Shown here piece by piece: positions 45,786-56,654 of a stretch of 64,000 nt of DNA (the stretch's first letter is position 1; each line of letters opens with the position of its first letter). Origin of the DNA: Pratylenchus scribneri (Eukaryota > Nematoda > Chromadorea > Rhabditida > Pratylenchidae). The stretch is taken from assembly GCA_030063045.1 (NCBI GenBank), contig JAQSEB010000179.1:372001-436000 (forward strand). Reading direction: 5' to 3'. The position numbers and the translations under genes are program-made. A model generated the notes under the pieces. That model searched no databases. It was not told the DNA's origin and was given only the letters and a program-made list of their open reading frames with translations.

Positions 45786-46431
45786 TTTCTCAAATTGTTT
45801 ATTATTTGGGATGTTTGGAAAGGGTATGAAAGGGTCAATGGAATTGGACGTAAACAAAAACAACAAAGACCATTATTTGGGGTTTAAAAATAGTAAAATG
45901 GAAAATAAAGGATTGGGAAATTTAGTAAAAATTATTCATTAAAGCATTCAAAATCAATAAATATATTCGTCGAAAAATATTGCGAAGCGAGAAGAAAAAT
46001 AGCAGCAAAGGGAAAAGCTTTTCGAGAATTCATATTGGAGAAAGATTAAATAGACGGATAATTTAACAAAGAATAAAAAATGGATGAATTGCAACAGCTG
46101 GAAAAGCCAATAAGAATTCGCCATTTTTGGTGGCAAATTGGTTATTAATTTGATTATAGATTATGCTTAATTGGTTATGTTTTATTACCATATTCTATGC
46201 TTTATTATTTCGTCAATATCTTCCATTTATCAATTTGTAATCAATCTAATTATCATATTTTTGTTTAATAAATTGTCTCAATTTTGTGGCTTTTAATTTG
46301 ATTGCTGCTGATATGAAGGAATTTTCGGGTGGACTTGAAAAGGGGAATTGATTCATTAAAATTTGATAAGGATTGTCGAATTCAATTTCCGTTCATTCGA
46401 TGTCCACAATTTCCATCTCCATTTAAATTCA
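45786..46431. other. Divergent intergenic region
   Basis: Spacer between the starts of the PEBP gene (minus) and the SLC35F-like gene (plus); both promoters should be here. No specific site recognised. Confidence 0.4.
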
Positions 46432-47849
46432 ATGCAATTTTATAAAATTAAAACTGAAAGAGGAATTGATGATGATGAAGAAAATGGCCAAATGGAAGAA
46501 GGGAGAAAAGATGGACATGAGATTAATAATGGGTCAAAAGGAGGAACAAAAGTGAGTCAAAAACATCAAATTAAACAATCAATCTCCAATTAAGTTACTT
46601 TTGGCCATTCTCATCATTGGTTCATTGGCCATTTCCCGTGGATATGGAATCCAATTGAAATATTCAATCCTGAATGACCAATCCAAACAACAATTTTACC
46701 CTCCTTTCCTTCTAATGTGGTTCAATAACAGTTGCCTGGTTTGTCTTTTTACCAAATCGGTTTGGGCATTCCCACTCAATTTTCAGATAATTTGTTTTCC
46801 TCTTTATTTTATTTATGTCAAAATTTTCTCTTCGAATTCTTCTCGCCAAATTATTGGCCATTCTTCATTAATTTTCAACAAATCCAAGTTCAAAATTGAG
46901 TAGGCACAAAATGTATTTTATTTCCTTCAATAACATAATAATCGTAGCAAATTCCTCTGTGCCCAAATCATTTTCCTGCTTCTTTTCAATGTGAATAATT
47001 ACACAAATTCTCTTTCCCTTGGCCGCATTTCCACTTCTGCCGCCCTCAGCATTCACAGTTTGGAAGTTTCCATTGTTTATATTTTAGGCCGATTCTTTTT
47101 GAAAGAACACTTTTACCTTTTAAAGGTAAAATGGATTTTCCATAAATTCGTAAATATTTTCAATAGACATTCGGTGTTTTCCTTGCTATGGTCGGTGTCA
47201 TCTTAATTGCATTGGACAATGAATTTGCGGCCGATTTTATCGGCGTTTTCCTCAAATTGTTAGGCTGTATGGCCACCTCCATTTACAAAGCAAGTATCCA
47301 AATTTTTCACCCATTCAATTTTTATTAAAGATTGGCTTTAAAAGGGCTGCCGGGAATGCAACCACCGGTCAAAGCATGTTTTTCCTCTCTGGAATGGGTT
47401 TGGTCAATTTATTTGTGAATTTGCCTCCAGCCATTCTTCTTCTCCATTTCGGCTTGGAATCATTCCATTTTGAATTTGTGCCGTGGCTGCACATTTTCGG
47501 CTTCATTTTCCTCACTTTCGGTTTTTATGTCCACACCAATTCCACCTTCCAAATTTCAGTTTTTAATTTTTCAACCATTTTTGGAATTGCCCTCCTCAGC
47601 CCCGTCATTGTTTCCATTGGCATTTTAAGTGGTGTTCCAATTAGCATTGGCATTGATATTGCCCTGAGGGAACATTTGGCCAGTTGGAAATTCATTTTTG
47701 GCACAATATTATTGCTCATTTCCGTCATTTTAACTACCTTTCATGAACAAATTCGGATGGCAATTCGACTACAAAAAGAGGATTATTACGGACAAGAGAA
47801 AAGGGAATTAACAGAATTGGATGGAAAAAATGGACTAAATTCAGAATAA
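46432..47849 (+). CDS. SLC35F3/F4-like membrane carrier (drug/metabolite transporter fold)
   Basis: Ten-helix carrier of the SLC35F group, some members of which move thiamine. An acidic cytosolic N-terminus (GIDDDEENGQMEEGRKDG) leads to helix 1 (LLLAILIIGSLAISRGYG), then FLLMWFNNSCLIICFPLYF, LLLFNVNNYTNSLSLGRIS, STSAALSIHSLEVSIVYILG, VGVILIALDNE, CMATSIYKIGFKRAAGN, and SPVIVSIGILSGVPISIGID before a charged tail. About six introns, all short; the one at 47290-47330 has a GC donor (GCAAGT). Stop at 47847-47849. Substrate is not predictable. Confidence 0.85.
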
Positions 47850-47934
47850 AAGAATCGAAATTGCTTATTGGCATCGGCATTATTTGTGCTATGCTAATGT
47901 GTAATGTATTATATTTTATATATATACCGTAAAA

Positions 47935-48641
47935 CTTCTATTAGAAGCCCCCGCTCTATTTGAAGCCCCCGCTCTATTAGAACTTAGAAGCCCCCTCTAG
48001 AGGGTCTCTGAAAATTAGAAGCCCCCGCTCTATTAGAAGCCCCCAAAAAAATTTTTTTCTAATTTTATAAACGACAAACATGTTTTGAATGATAAAAATA
48101 TGTTTTCAGTAGAAAAAACATATTGTGAATTCCAAAAACATGCTCGAAAAAATGTTTTTAGGAGAAAAAACATGTTGTGAATTCCAAAAAAAATGTTTTT
48201 AGGAGAAAAAACATGTTGTGAATTCCAAAAACATGTTCGCAAAAATGTTTTTAGGAGAAAAAACATGTTTGGAATGGCCGAAAACATATTTGGAATCGTA
48301 AAAACATCTAAAAAACATATTTGGAATCGTAAAAATATCTAAAAAACATGATTGGAATCGCCGAAAACATGTTTGGAATCGTAAAAACATCTAAAAAAAC
48401 ATGTTTTGAAAAAAATGTTGCAAATTTTACAAAAAATGTTGTAAAAATATGTTTTGGACTGTAAAAACTTGTTCTGATTTGTTGCAAATTTTATTGAAAA
48501 ATTTTATTTTTCATCAATTTTTCCTCTCTGAAATTTATAAGCCCCCGCTCTATTTGAAGCCCCTCTCCTCTATTTGAAGCCCCCTCTGGAGACTCTCCGA
48601 AATTTATAAGCCCCGGGGCTTCTAATAGAAGTTTTACGGTA
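47935..48641. mobile_element. 0.7-kb inverted-repeat element with TACCGTAAAACTTCTATTAG ends
   Basis: The ends are exact inverts: TACCGTAAAACTTCTATTAG at the left and CTAATAGAAGTTTTACGGTA at the right. Subterminal GAAGCCCCCGCTCTATT units are repeated in both arms. The centre (48060-48480) is a tandem array of diverged units around AAAACATGTTGTGAATTCC and TTTTTAGGAGAAAAAACATG. A TA duplication is possible. No protein-coding capacity beyond repeat-derived frames. Confidence 0.88.
48060..48430 (+). repeat. Tandem repeats inside the inverted-repeat element
   Basis: Units of about 55 bp (AAACATGTTGTGAATTCC .. ATGTTTTTAGGAG) change to about 35-bp units (AAACATATTTGGAATCG .. AAAACATCTAAA) towards the right. 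Confidence 0.7.
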
Positions 48642-48950
48642 TTTGGTGCATTTTAAATTTTAATCAATTGTAGAATAAAAATAAATTAACAACAATAATG
48701 AGAAATATAATATTTATGAAAAAATTCATTTATTTTTTTCTGCCATTGACACTGCTGATTTGCCTTGCAGTGATAACATTGCGATTTGTACTGTAAATAT
48801 TCCATAGAAAATTTCTGAATTTTCCTTTTATCATTTTTGTCATCCTTCTTTGGATGTCTTTTGTCCATGAATTCAGAATGTCCTTCAATTTGGCTGAATC
48901 CATTATTGAATTAGATTTTGGATTGATGGGCGAATGTAGTAGTGGAATTA

Positions 48951-49620
48951 ATCTAAGAAGAGGCGGAATTAATCTAAGCTAAAACAGGCAGAATTATTCT
49001 AACTAGGAGGAATTATTCTAAGCTAAAACAGGCGGAATAATTTTTAGTTGACCAGGCGGAATTATTCTTAGTTGACCAGGCGGAATTATTCTAACTAGGC
49101 GGAATTATTCTAATCTAAAACAGGCGGAATAATTATTAGTTGACCAGGCGGAATTATTCTAAGTTGACCAGGCGGAATTATTCTAAGTTAACCAGGCGGA
49201 ATTATTCTAAGTTGACCTGGCGGAATTAAAACAGGCGGATTTATTCTTAGAAGCAGGCGGATTTATTCTTTGACCAGCAGGCGGAATTATTCTAACTAGG
49301 CGGAATTATTCTAATCTAACAGGCGGAATTATTCTTAGTTGACCAGGCGGAATTACTCTAAGTTGACCAGGCGGAATTATTCTAAGTTGTCCAGGCGGAA
49401 TTAAAACAGGCGGATTTATTCTTAGAAGCAGGCGGAATTATTCTTTGACCAGCAGGCGGAATTATTCTAACTAGGCGGAATTATTCTAATCTAAAACAGG
49501 TAGGATTATTCTTAGTTGACCAGGCGGAATTATTCTAACCAGGCGGAATTATTCTAACTAGGCGGAATTATTGTAAGCTAAAACAGGCGGAATTATTCTA
49601 ACCCAGGCGGAATTAATCTT
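48951..49620 (+). repeat. Minisatellite based on AGGCGGAATTATTCTAA
   Basis: About 670 bp with roughly 35 copies of a core AGGCGGAATTATTCTAA, each followed by one of a few spacers (GTTGACC, CTAGG, TCTAAAACA, GAAGC). A longer block (about 195 bp, from TCTAACTAGGCGG to the GAAGCAGGCGGATTTATTC segment) is itself duplicated. It lies between the convergent 3' ends of the SLC35F-like and P5A-ATPase genes. Confidence 0.9.
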
Positions 49621-49831
49621 GCTAAATTCTTACGAATATTAGTTTAGTATTTAATTAGTACAAAATCACCCACAACACAATCATTTTAATTTCTCATATA
49701 TTCATCCAAAAAAAAATAATGAAAAATAATGAAAAATAATAAAGTGCAGCAAATTTAACAATAAAAATTTATGAAATGAGAAATTTAAATTTGTTTTAAT
49801 AGCTGTTTTTCCCTTTTTGAATGTTTTTTAT

Positions 49832-52800
49832 TCATTTTGGACGAGCATCGCCAAAAAGGAAATTGAGTAGTCGATCAATAATGAAACAGCAAAATAAATC
49901 ACCAATTATGCAAAGGACCAATGTATTTCGCAGGGACTCGGGAATATGGACCAATTCTGTAAAAATAAATTGTTGAATTTGGAAAATATTTTATTTTATT
50001 TTATTACCAAATTTGGCATTCATTTCGGGGAAAGTGTTAGAGGCAAAAGCGACCATAACCAAAAATGAGGAAATTATTGAATAGAAAAGTGGTCGATTCT
50101 CTGAATTTAAAATTAATTTTGAATTAATTTTAAATTTAATTTTATTCACCGGTTAAACTTTCCATGAATGGTCTTCCTCTATAATTTACTGCAAATGTGG
50201 CAATTTGAAGGGAAGAGGACATTAAATAGACGGCCGTATTCAATAAATTCGGTTTAAATTCTTTTTCCAATTCCACTTTTTCCTTTCTAAAAATATTCCA
50301 ATAATTAATTATTTCCTTCATCCATTTCCCACCTTTCCTCCAAATTATGTGCCAATTGAACAATGTGAAGAAGGCACAAAAAATGGACCAAAAATTGGGT
50401 GGTAATTGTGGAAAGAGTGTATAAATTGAAAATGTTTGGGATTGGCCGTTGCTTTGCCAATGTTTTCAGCGGTTTGGAACGGGAAATGAAGAGGAAGCAG
50501 GCTGCCAAAAATATTCCTTGAATAGTGGCCTTTGATTGAAAATAATTAAATAAATATTATTAAAAATAAATACTTGAGTATCCGAAAATTTGACTCCATC
50601 CAAATAGAGGACACTTTGACTATAGGCCAAAACTAGGGCATTCAGCGCAAGGATTTTGAACATTTGAAGGGTGGTCACTAAAGTGCATCGGCCTTGTTTG
50701 ATTATATTACAAACTAAAATGGAAAATAATTAATTTTATTGGTTTATTTAGATCAAACTTGATTGAATTGAAGTGGATTTTGATGTGAATGGTGCCGCAT
50801 AGCTTGCATCGCCCAGTCGTACTTTTAGCTGCTCTTCTTGTTCCATTTCACGCATCATTTGGTCCAATCGATTCTTTCAATTAATTAAATAATAATTGAT
50901 TTATTCATTTTAATTATTCTAACCTGCATTTGTTGTTGCCTTCCACCAATTCTCCCTTTTGCCTCCGTTCTTGGCACCGCATTCGATGGCAAATTTGGCG
51001 GTTTTTTCGTCACACTTTGTTTTGTTGGTTCATTCGCCGTTGATGATCCAACATTTGTACCGGAAGTTTCTTCATTTAGTTGTTTTTCCTCTTCTTTTGA
51101 TGTTTCCTTCATTGGATTAGTGAGCAAAGCAACGCCAACTTCCGCATGTTTCAACGCCCCAACATCATTTGTTCTTTTTAAAATAGATAATTATATTGAT
51201 TGTTAAAATTAATATTGGAAATAGAAATAGGCTAATTCCCTGAAATTTGCTGGAACTATAATTTTGGAAATCCCAACTTTTGGGCAGCCAAAAGATTTGA
51301 GAAATAATCGGAATGGTCGATTTACTCTATGAAATTTTAATTTCAAACCTTGAGCTTATTTAAGAATCGGTTTTGTTTTACTATTTTTAGCTAATAAGCC
51401 TTATTAAAATCTGTCTGAAATTGAAATTTCATAGTCATAGACTAAATCGACCATTACTAGTTGATGAACCCATTCTCATCTCTATAGGTTACCTAGAAGT
51501 CGAGATACTAAAATTATCTATAGTAATATTTAGCTAATTAATTTAAATAATTAATATTTACCCATCTCCGCACATCAATGTAACAAATCCCATCCCCTTC
51601 AACGCATTTATTGCCCTTTCCTTCTGTTTTGGTGACATTCTCGCATAAACTCGAACATTGCAGAGGACTAAAATAATCAAAAATAATTCAAATAAAATAA
51701 TTAAACCTATTTTAAATTTCCACATTTCCAATTCTTCCAACAAATATTCAAATGCATTCCCCGTAATGCACAGTTCAAATTTATGGGAACGAGCGAGTAA
51801 ATGATTTTTGGTCAGCAAAACATCCGTTGTCAGGGCAATTTGTCCATCCACCGATCGCCAAAGCCATTTCGCATTATTCATTTCATCATTTACTAAAATT
51901 AATTTTATTTATTAATGGTATGCAAAAATAACCTGTTGGTTGATCCAAAATGAGTGCTGTCCGATTTTTCCTTATAAATTTGAGCACTTTTGCCACATGA
52001 ATGGCAGTCAAAACATTATCCCCAGTGATCATTACAACCTTAAAATTGAATAAATCATAATTTTAATTAGGGTAAAATAATACCCGATGTGATGCTTCGG
52101 TGATTTCGGCGATCATTTGTCGACTGTCCACTTTCAACGGGCACGAAATGACGGAAAAACCAGCAAATTCCAAATCCCTCTCAAATTCTTCCCTTTTCAT
52201 TTCCCTCAATTGTTGGCTGCTTAATTGGTCAATTTCCCGAATTCCAAGGGCAATTATTCGGGCACCAGCTTGAGCCAATTTTTGATAATTTTCTTCATAA
52301 TCCGTCGGCAATTCATGGAACTAAAAATGACATAAATTAATTAATTGTTAAAATTAATTTTTACCATTTCTCTGAGTATTTCGGGTGCCCCCTTGACGGT
52401 GACTACACATTTTGATTCACTCGCATTTTGTTGGTAACCAGCAATTACGGTCATTCTCTTCATTTGACTGGAAAAATGGAATCGGCGAAGAATTTTCAGC
52501 GGAGGAATTTTTGTATTCTTTTTGCATGGAACAACCGCATCTTCTATAAATTAATAAATTATTTTTAATATTTAATTTGTGAATTTACGTTTTGTAACAT
52601 TCCAATCAATCCATTTGAGGATGGCCTTTTCCAGCGGGTCACCCACCAATTCTTCATCAAATCGAACCAGCGAATGGCAAGAGGCCAATGCCCGAATTGT
52701 GTTTTGGCCACAATCCGCAGAGGAATAAATCATTTTTGGGATTTGGTCATTTTGGCCATCCATTTCGTCATTATTAATTTGATTTTGTTCATTTTGGGTC

Positions 52801-55219
52801 AATCCGGCAATTCCTTCCATCACTAATTCATCTTTTGTCAGGGTCCCAGTTTTATCAAAGCAACAAATGTCCACTTTGCCGGCGAATGGAATTCGAAATG
52901 GTTCAGTGCAAAAAATGCCCAGTTTTTGGAGGGCAATGAGTGAATTATTGACGGCCAGTGACAGTTCAATGGGCAATTCGGGTGGAATTACGCTGGTCAA
53001 AATGAGAACACATTCCAAGAATAGTTTATAACGGGAACGGGATTCATCCTCCGTACCTTAATAAATATTAATTACGTTTTAATTAAAAACATTTTTGGGT
53101 ACCTTTCATCCATAAATAGGCGGCGGCAGCAATGGCAAAAATGAGGAGGAAGAGGATGAAGGCGAATGTTTCCAAATTGTTGGCGCTCACTCTTTTCACT
53201 CCAAACTAAATTAAATAAAAATAGATTAATAATAAATAAATGCTGAATATTTTAATGGTTCAATGGTTTGTCCCAGACCACCAAACCATATATCCATCCA
53301 AGCGATAGATCTCATCAAGACGCGTCGATTGGTAATATAATTTGTCATGGTTTGGTCAAAATTAAATGGTTTTAAACCGTTTAATTCTTTAGGTCATTGT
53401 TTTTCCAAAACTTATTTAAAATTAGTTAAACCAAAGCCAAAACTAATTATCAAATTATGGGTCTTGATGAGCTTTATCGATTCGGTTTATGGTTTGGGGG
53501 TTTAAACCACTCTAATCTATTACCATTTACAATTCCAATATTTTTGGGCCAAATTAAATATTTTCCTAATAATTAAATAATAATTAATGAACCATAATTG
53601 TTCGAAGGAGGCTGCCCTGTTGAGTGTTGAACCCGGTGCGAAGAACATAACAAATCACTCCATTGTCTGGGGCCTTCATTCCCGCTTCATTTTTTGCTAT
53701 AAATTAATTGAATTTGGTATAAATCCATCAAATTGTTGAACCTGGCGGTGTGTGCTGTAACATCTTTGTGCCCCCAAAAAGAACATGCAATCTGCCATCT
53801 CCTCCAATGTCAAAATGCCTTTCCTTTTCTAATTCCTCCACCGGTTCCTTCATTTGTGGAATTGATTCGCCGGTTAACATTGCTTCATCACAAATTGCAT
53901 GGCCACGTAAAACTGATTAAAATTAATTTAGAGTTACTTTTTATGTTTAATTTTTACGTAAAAGATCGCAAGGAATTGTTTTATCATCATTTCCACCTTT
54001 TGTTGAATTTATTGAGACAATATCACCACAAATTAATTGATCTGCGAATAATTATTGATTTAATTAATTATTTCAATCCATAAAAACCTGAATTAATTTT
54101 ATTCCATCTTTTTGCCCGATAAACATTTATTTGATGTGGTTTTGAGCCCATATTCCTTTAAATTATAATTTAAATGAATTAATTAAAAATTGTAAACCTA
54201 ATTTCGGACATATTTCGCATTTGTTGTTTCACAATTGTTGCCTTTAAAATAAATTACAAATTTATTCGGCTTAATTTGTTACCTCAAATGTGACCAACAT
54301 GAACAAAGTAAGCAATGAATAATACCACATATCCTCTTTATTTGAATTTAGGCATTATTAAAATTAAATAAATTTTACCTAAACACCAAAGACCAACGCA
54401 AAAAACTTGAAAAACAAAAAATGGTGCCGTTGCCCTCTCAATGAATAATTCACCAAATTTTGGGACTTCCATTTCAACACTAAAATATTTGAATTAATTA
54501 TTTATTTATGATTTGGAATTTGACCGATTATCGCCATATTCCAATTGAATTTCTTTTGCCTTTTCTTCATTTTCAATTCCTTTTGCTTCTTGGAATATTC
54601 GAAATGGCAAATTTGTGTCGAACAAAACGGAATGGAACTAAATAATAATTTTTTATTGATCTAATTAATGAATTAACCTCTTTTTGTTCATCATTATAAA
54701 TGTATTGAATTTTTTGAAAACAAAATGATATGCGAATATTTCCATTTGGAAGCTGAAAATCAAATTTGAATTGAATAAATTATTCCCTGACCCGAATTCG
54801 GTTGAGTGGAACAAATTCTGTCCATCCATTGTTCGGTGTTGGTTTCACTTTTGCCATTTGCGCATTTTTTGGATCCGAAATTCGAATGCAATTCAGCAAT
54901 GCGTCCACTTCCACAAACCAATAACAAAATAGTGCGGTCAATGCCTTTTTTTGTATGATTTAATATTAAATAATTTTGGTAAATTGGCAAACTTGTAAAA
55001 TGAATATTCCAACCGCCACAATGCATCCTAATTCCCAATGCTCTTCAATGCCCAAATTTTGCCACCAATAAGCAAACCAAATTGCTTGAATAGCCAAAAA
55101 TGGTACCTAAAAATAGAATTTATTTATATTGTTGAATTAAAACTCACAACAAATGTATGCAAAAATAATGGTTTTCGCCGATATGTGCTAATTTGTTCAA
55201 CAAGTTGATCAATTGCCAT
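49832..55219 (-). CDS. catp-8: P5A-type ATPase (ATP13A1 / Spf1 family, ER helix dislocase)
   Basis: ER membrane P-type ATPase that extracts misinserted transmembrane helices. About 20 exons. Visible in order: N-terminus [20 protein letters not shown], the M-domain pair with [16 protein letters not shown], actuator [16 protein letters not shown], the P5A-specific [16 protein letters not shown] in M4, phosphorylation site [46 protein letters not shown] followed by [20 protein letters not shown], a hydrophilic insert ([17 protein letters not shown]), and the C-terminal helices ([40 protein letters not shown]). All catalytic residues are present and the stop is at 49832-49834. Introns at 51.2 and 53.3 kb contain inverted-repeat elements. 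Divergent from EMC6. Confidence 0.96.
51225..51535. mobile_element. Inverted-repeat element in a P5A-ATPase intron
   Basis: GGTCGATTTACTCTATGAAA and, inverted, GGTCGATTTAGTCTATGAC flank a short centre; AAATTTTAATTTC and GAAATTGAAATTTC extend the pairing. Outer ends are less well conserved. No coding capacity. Confidence 0.55.
53265..53509. mobile_element. Inverted-repeat (MITE-like) element, family A, copy 3
   Basis: Diverged copy in a P5A-ATPase intron. It keeps the family core GATCTCATCAAGACGCGTCG, ATTGGTAATATAATTTGTCA and TGGTTTGGTCAAAATTAAA; the ends (GGTTTGTCCCAGACC / GGGGGTTTAAACC) differ from the other two copies. Confidence 0.65.
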
Positions 55220-55881
55220 TTTATTAGCTTCAAATTTTAGATAATTTCGATTATATTTATTAATAATAATTGGCCATGAAATTGATTCTATCAACGAAAT
55301 CTTAATCTATGCTTGATATCAATTTTTTGAGCTAATTGCAGCAGGAAAGGAAAGTACCAAAACTAAACAAGAAACAAAGAATATAATAAAAAGATATATA
55401 ATTGGTTACGCTACGCTTTTTATAGTTTTTTTTCTGGTAAAACAATCAAGATATTTGCAAGAAGTTCAATACGCCGCTAGAACGGATTCACTAAATCATT
55501 AATCAATCGATAAGTCTGTTATTGTTGTATGTTGTAAGTATATCGTTTTACTGTTCACATTTCTGCATCTATTACTATCAGATAGAAGAAGAGCTTTAAT
55601 GATGATGATGAAATAGAAATCCACTCCAAATCTAATAATAAGTTCCGAATGTATGTGGATATGGATGCACGATGAAAAGTCAATTAAATAATTCCAATTT
55701 TTGGTAATACATACCTATGCGATTTTCTTTTATCCTACTCGAACTTTCACTCACTCAGAGTGAGGGGTGGAAGCTGGAAGTCTGAAAATATCCACATACA
55801 ATACAATTCCAATTCCATTTTTTGTGTCTAGTCTCGTTTTACCAAAATTCCTTTTTTAAGCTTAAAAAGGACAATCAAAAA
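55220..55881. promoter_or_regulatory. Divergent promoter region of the P5A-ATPase and EMC6 genes
   Basis: 662 bp between two divergent start codons; it must serve both genes. A palindromic CTCACTCACTCAGAGTGAG lies at about 55749. No known binding site is claimed. Confidence 0.4.
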
Positions 55882-56440
55882 ATGAAGCACGAAAAGAAGG
55901 TAGTTGCCAAAAAATATCAAAATACACATCAATCTGCGGCAAATTCATTAGCAACATCACAATCCATTCCAGCAACTTCTTCGAATCCCCAATCAACAAC
56001 ATTAGTTGGAAAACCACCGAACAAACAGCAATCTGTTCCTGCCAACAAACATCTATTCAGTGAGTCTGCAATTCGAAACAATTTTCAAGTAAGAAAAATA
56101 TATATTGAAACAAATTAATAAATTGCAAAATTAAGGTACTCGAGCAAAGTCGAACGTGTCAGGCTGCGGTCAGTGGAATAGCCAGCGGAATTCTCGGTCT
56201 AACTGGCGCTCTCGGCTTTCTCTTCTATTTTCTTTGTATTTTCATTCAGGTTTCGTGCATTTTTCATATCTAAACAATTTTAAATATATTTAGGCTTTCA
56301 TCTGGGACTACAAAGCAGGGTTTCAATGGGCAAATTTTTTCCCAACTCGTTGGCTTTTGATCTCACATGCATTGGTTGGCGGCCTCTTCACATATGTTCT
56401 ATTCTGGGTGTTCGTTTATGGACTGGTGCATGTTTATTGA
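55882..56440 (+). CDS. emc-6: ER membrane protein complex subunit 6 (EMC6)
   Basis: Small ER membrane protein, part of the EMC insertase that places tail-anchored and multipass helices. Three exons (55882-56088, 56136-56249, 56294-56440), 155 residues. The conserved part starts SESAIRNNFQVLEQSRTC, then SGIASGILGLTGALGFLFYF, WANFFPTRWLLISHALVG and the C-terminal GLFTYVLFWVFVYGLVHVY, which matches EMC6 closely to the last residue. It has an extra Ser/Gln/Lys-rich N-terminal stretch of about 45-50 residues compared with the usual 110-residue subunit. Confidence 0.94.
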
Positions 56441-56654
56441 TCAATAAAGAAGGAAATAAATAATATAATCATATCTACAACCAAAATAGTCGATCATTTC
56501 CATTTGATTTGATTTTGTTTGACAATTTATGAATAAATTAAATTTTTTTGTAATTTTCATTTTCACAAATTGAAGGTTAAATAACCTAATAAATAAATAT
56601 CATTAATGATTTAGTTTGCATATTTGTTATTATTATTCATCAGAGACCTAAATA

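Noticed and set aside
48033..48390. Minus-strand frames rich in Phe, Cys and Asn
   Set aside because: Produced by the tandem array in the inverted-repeat element.
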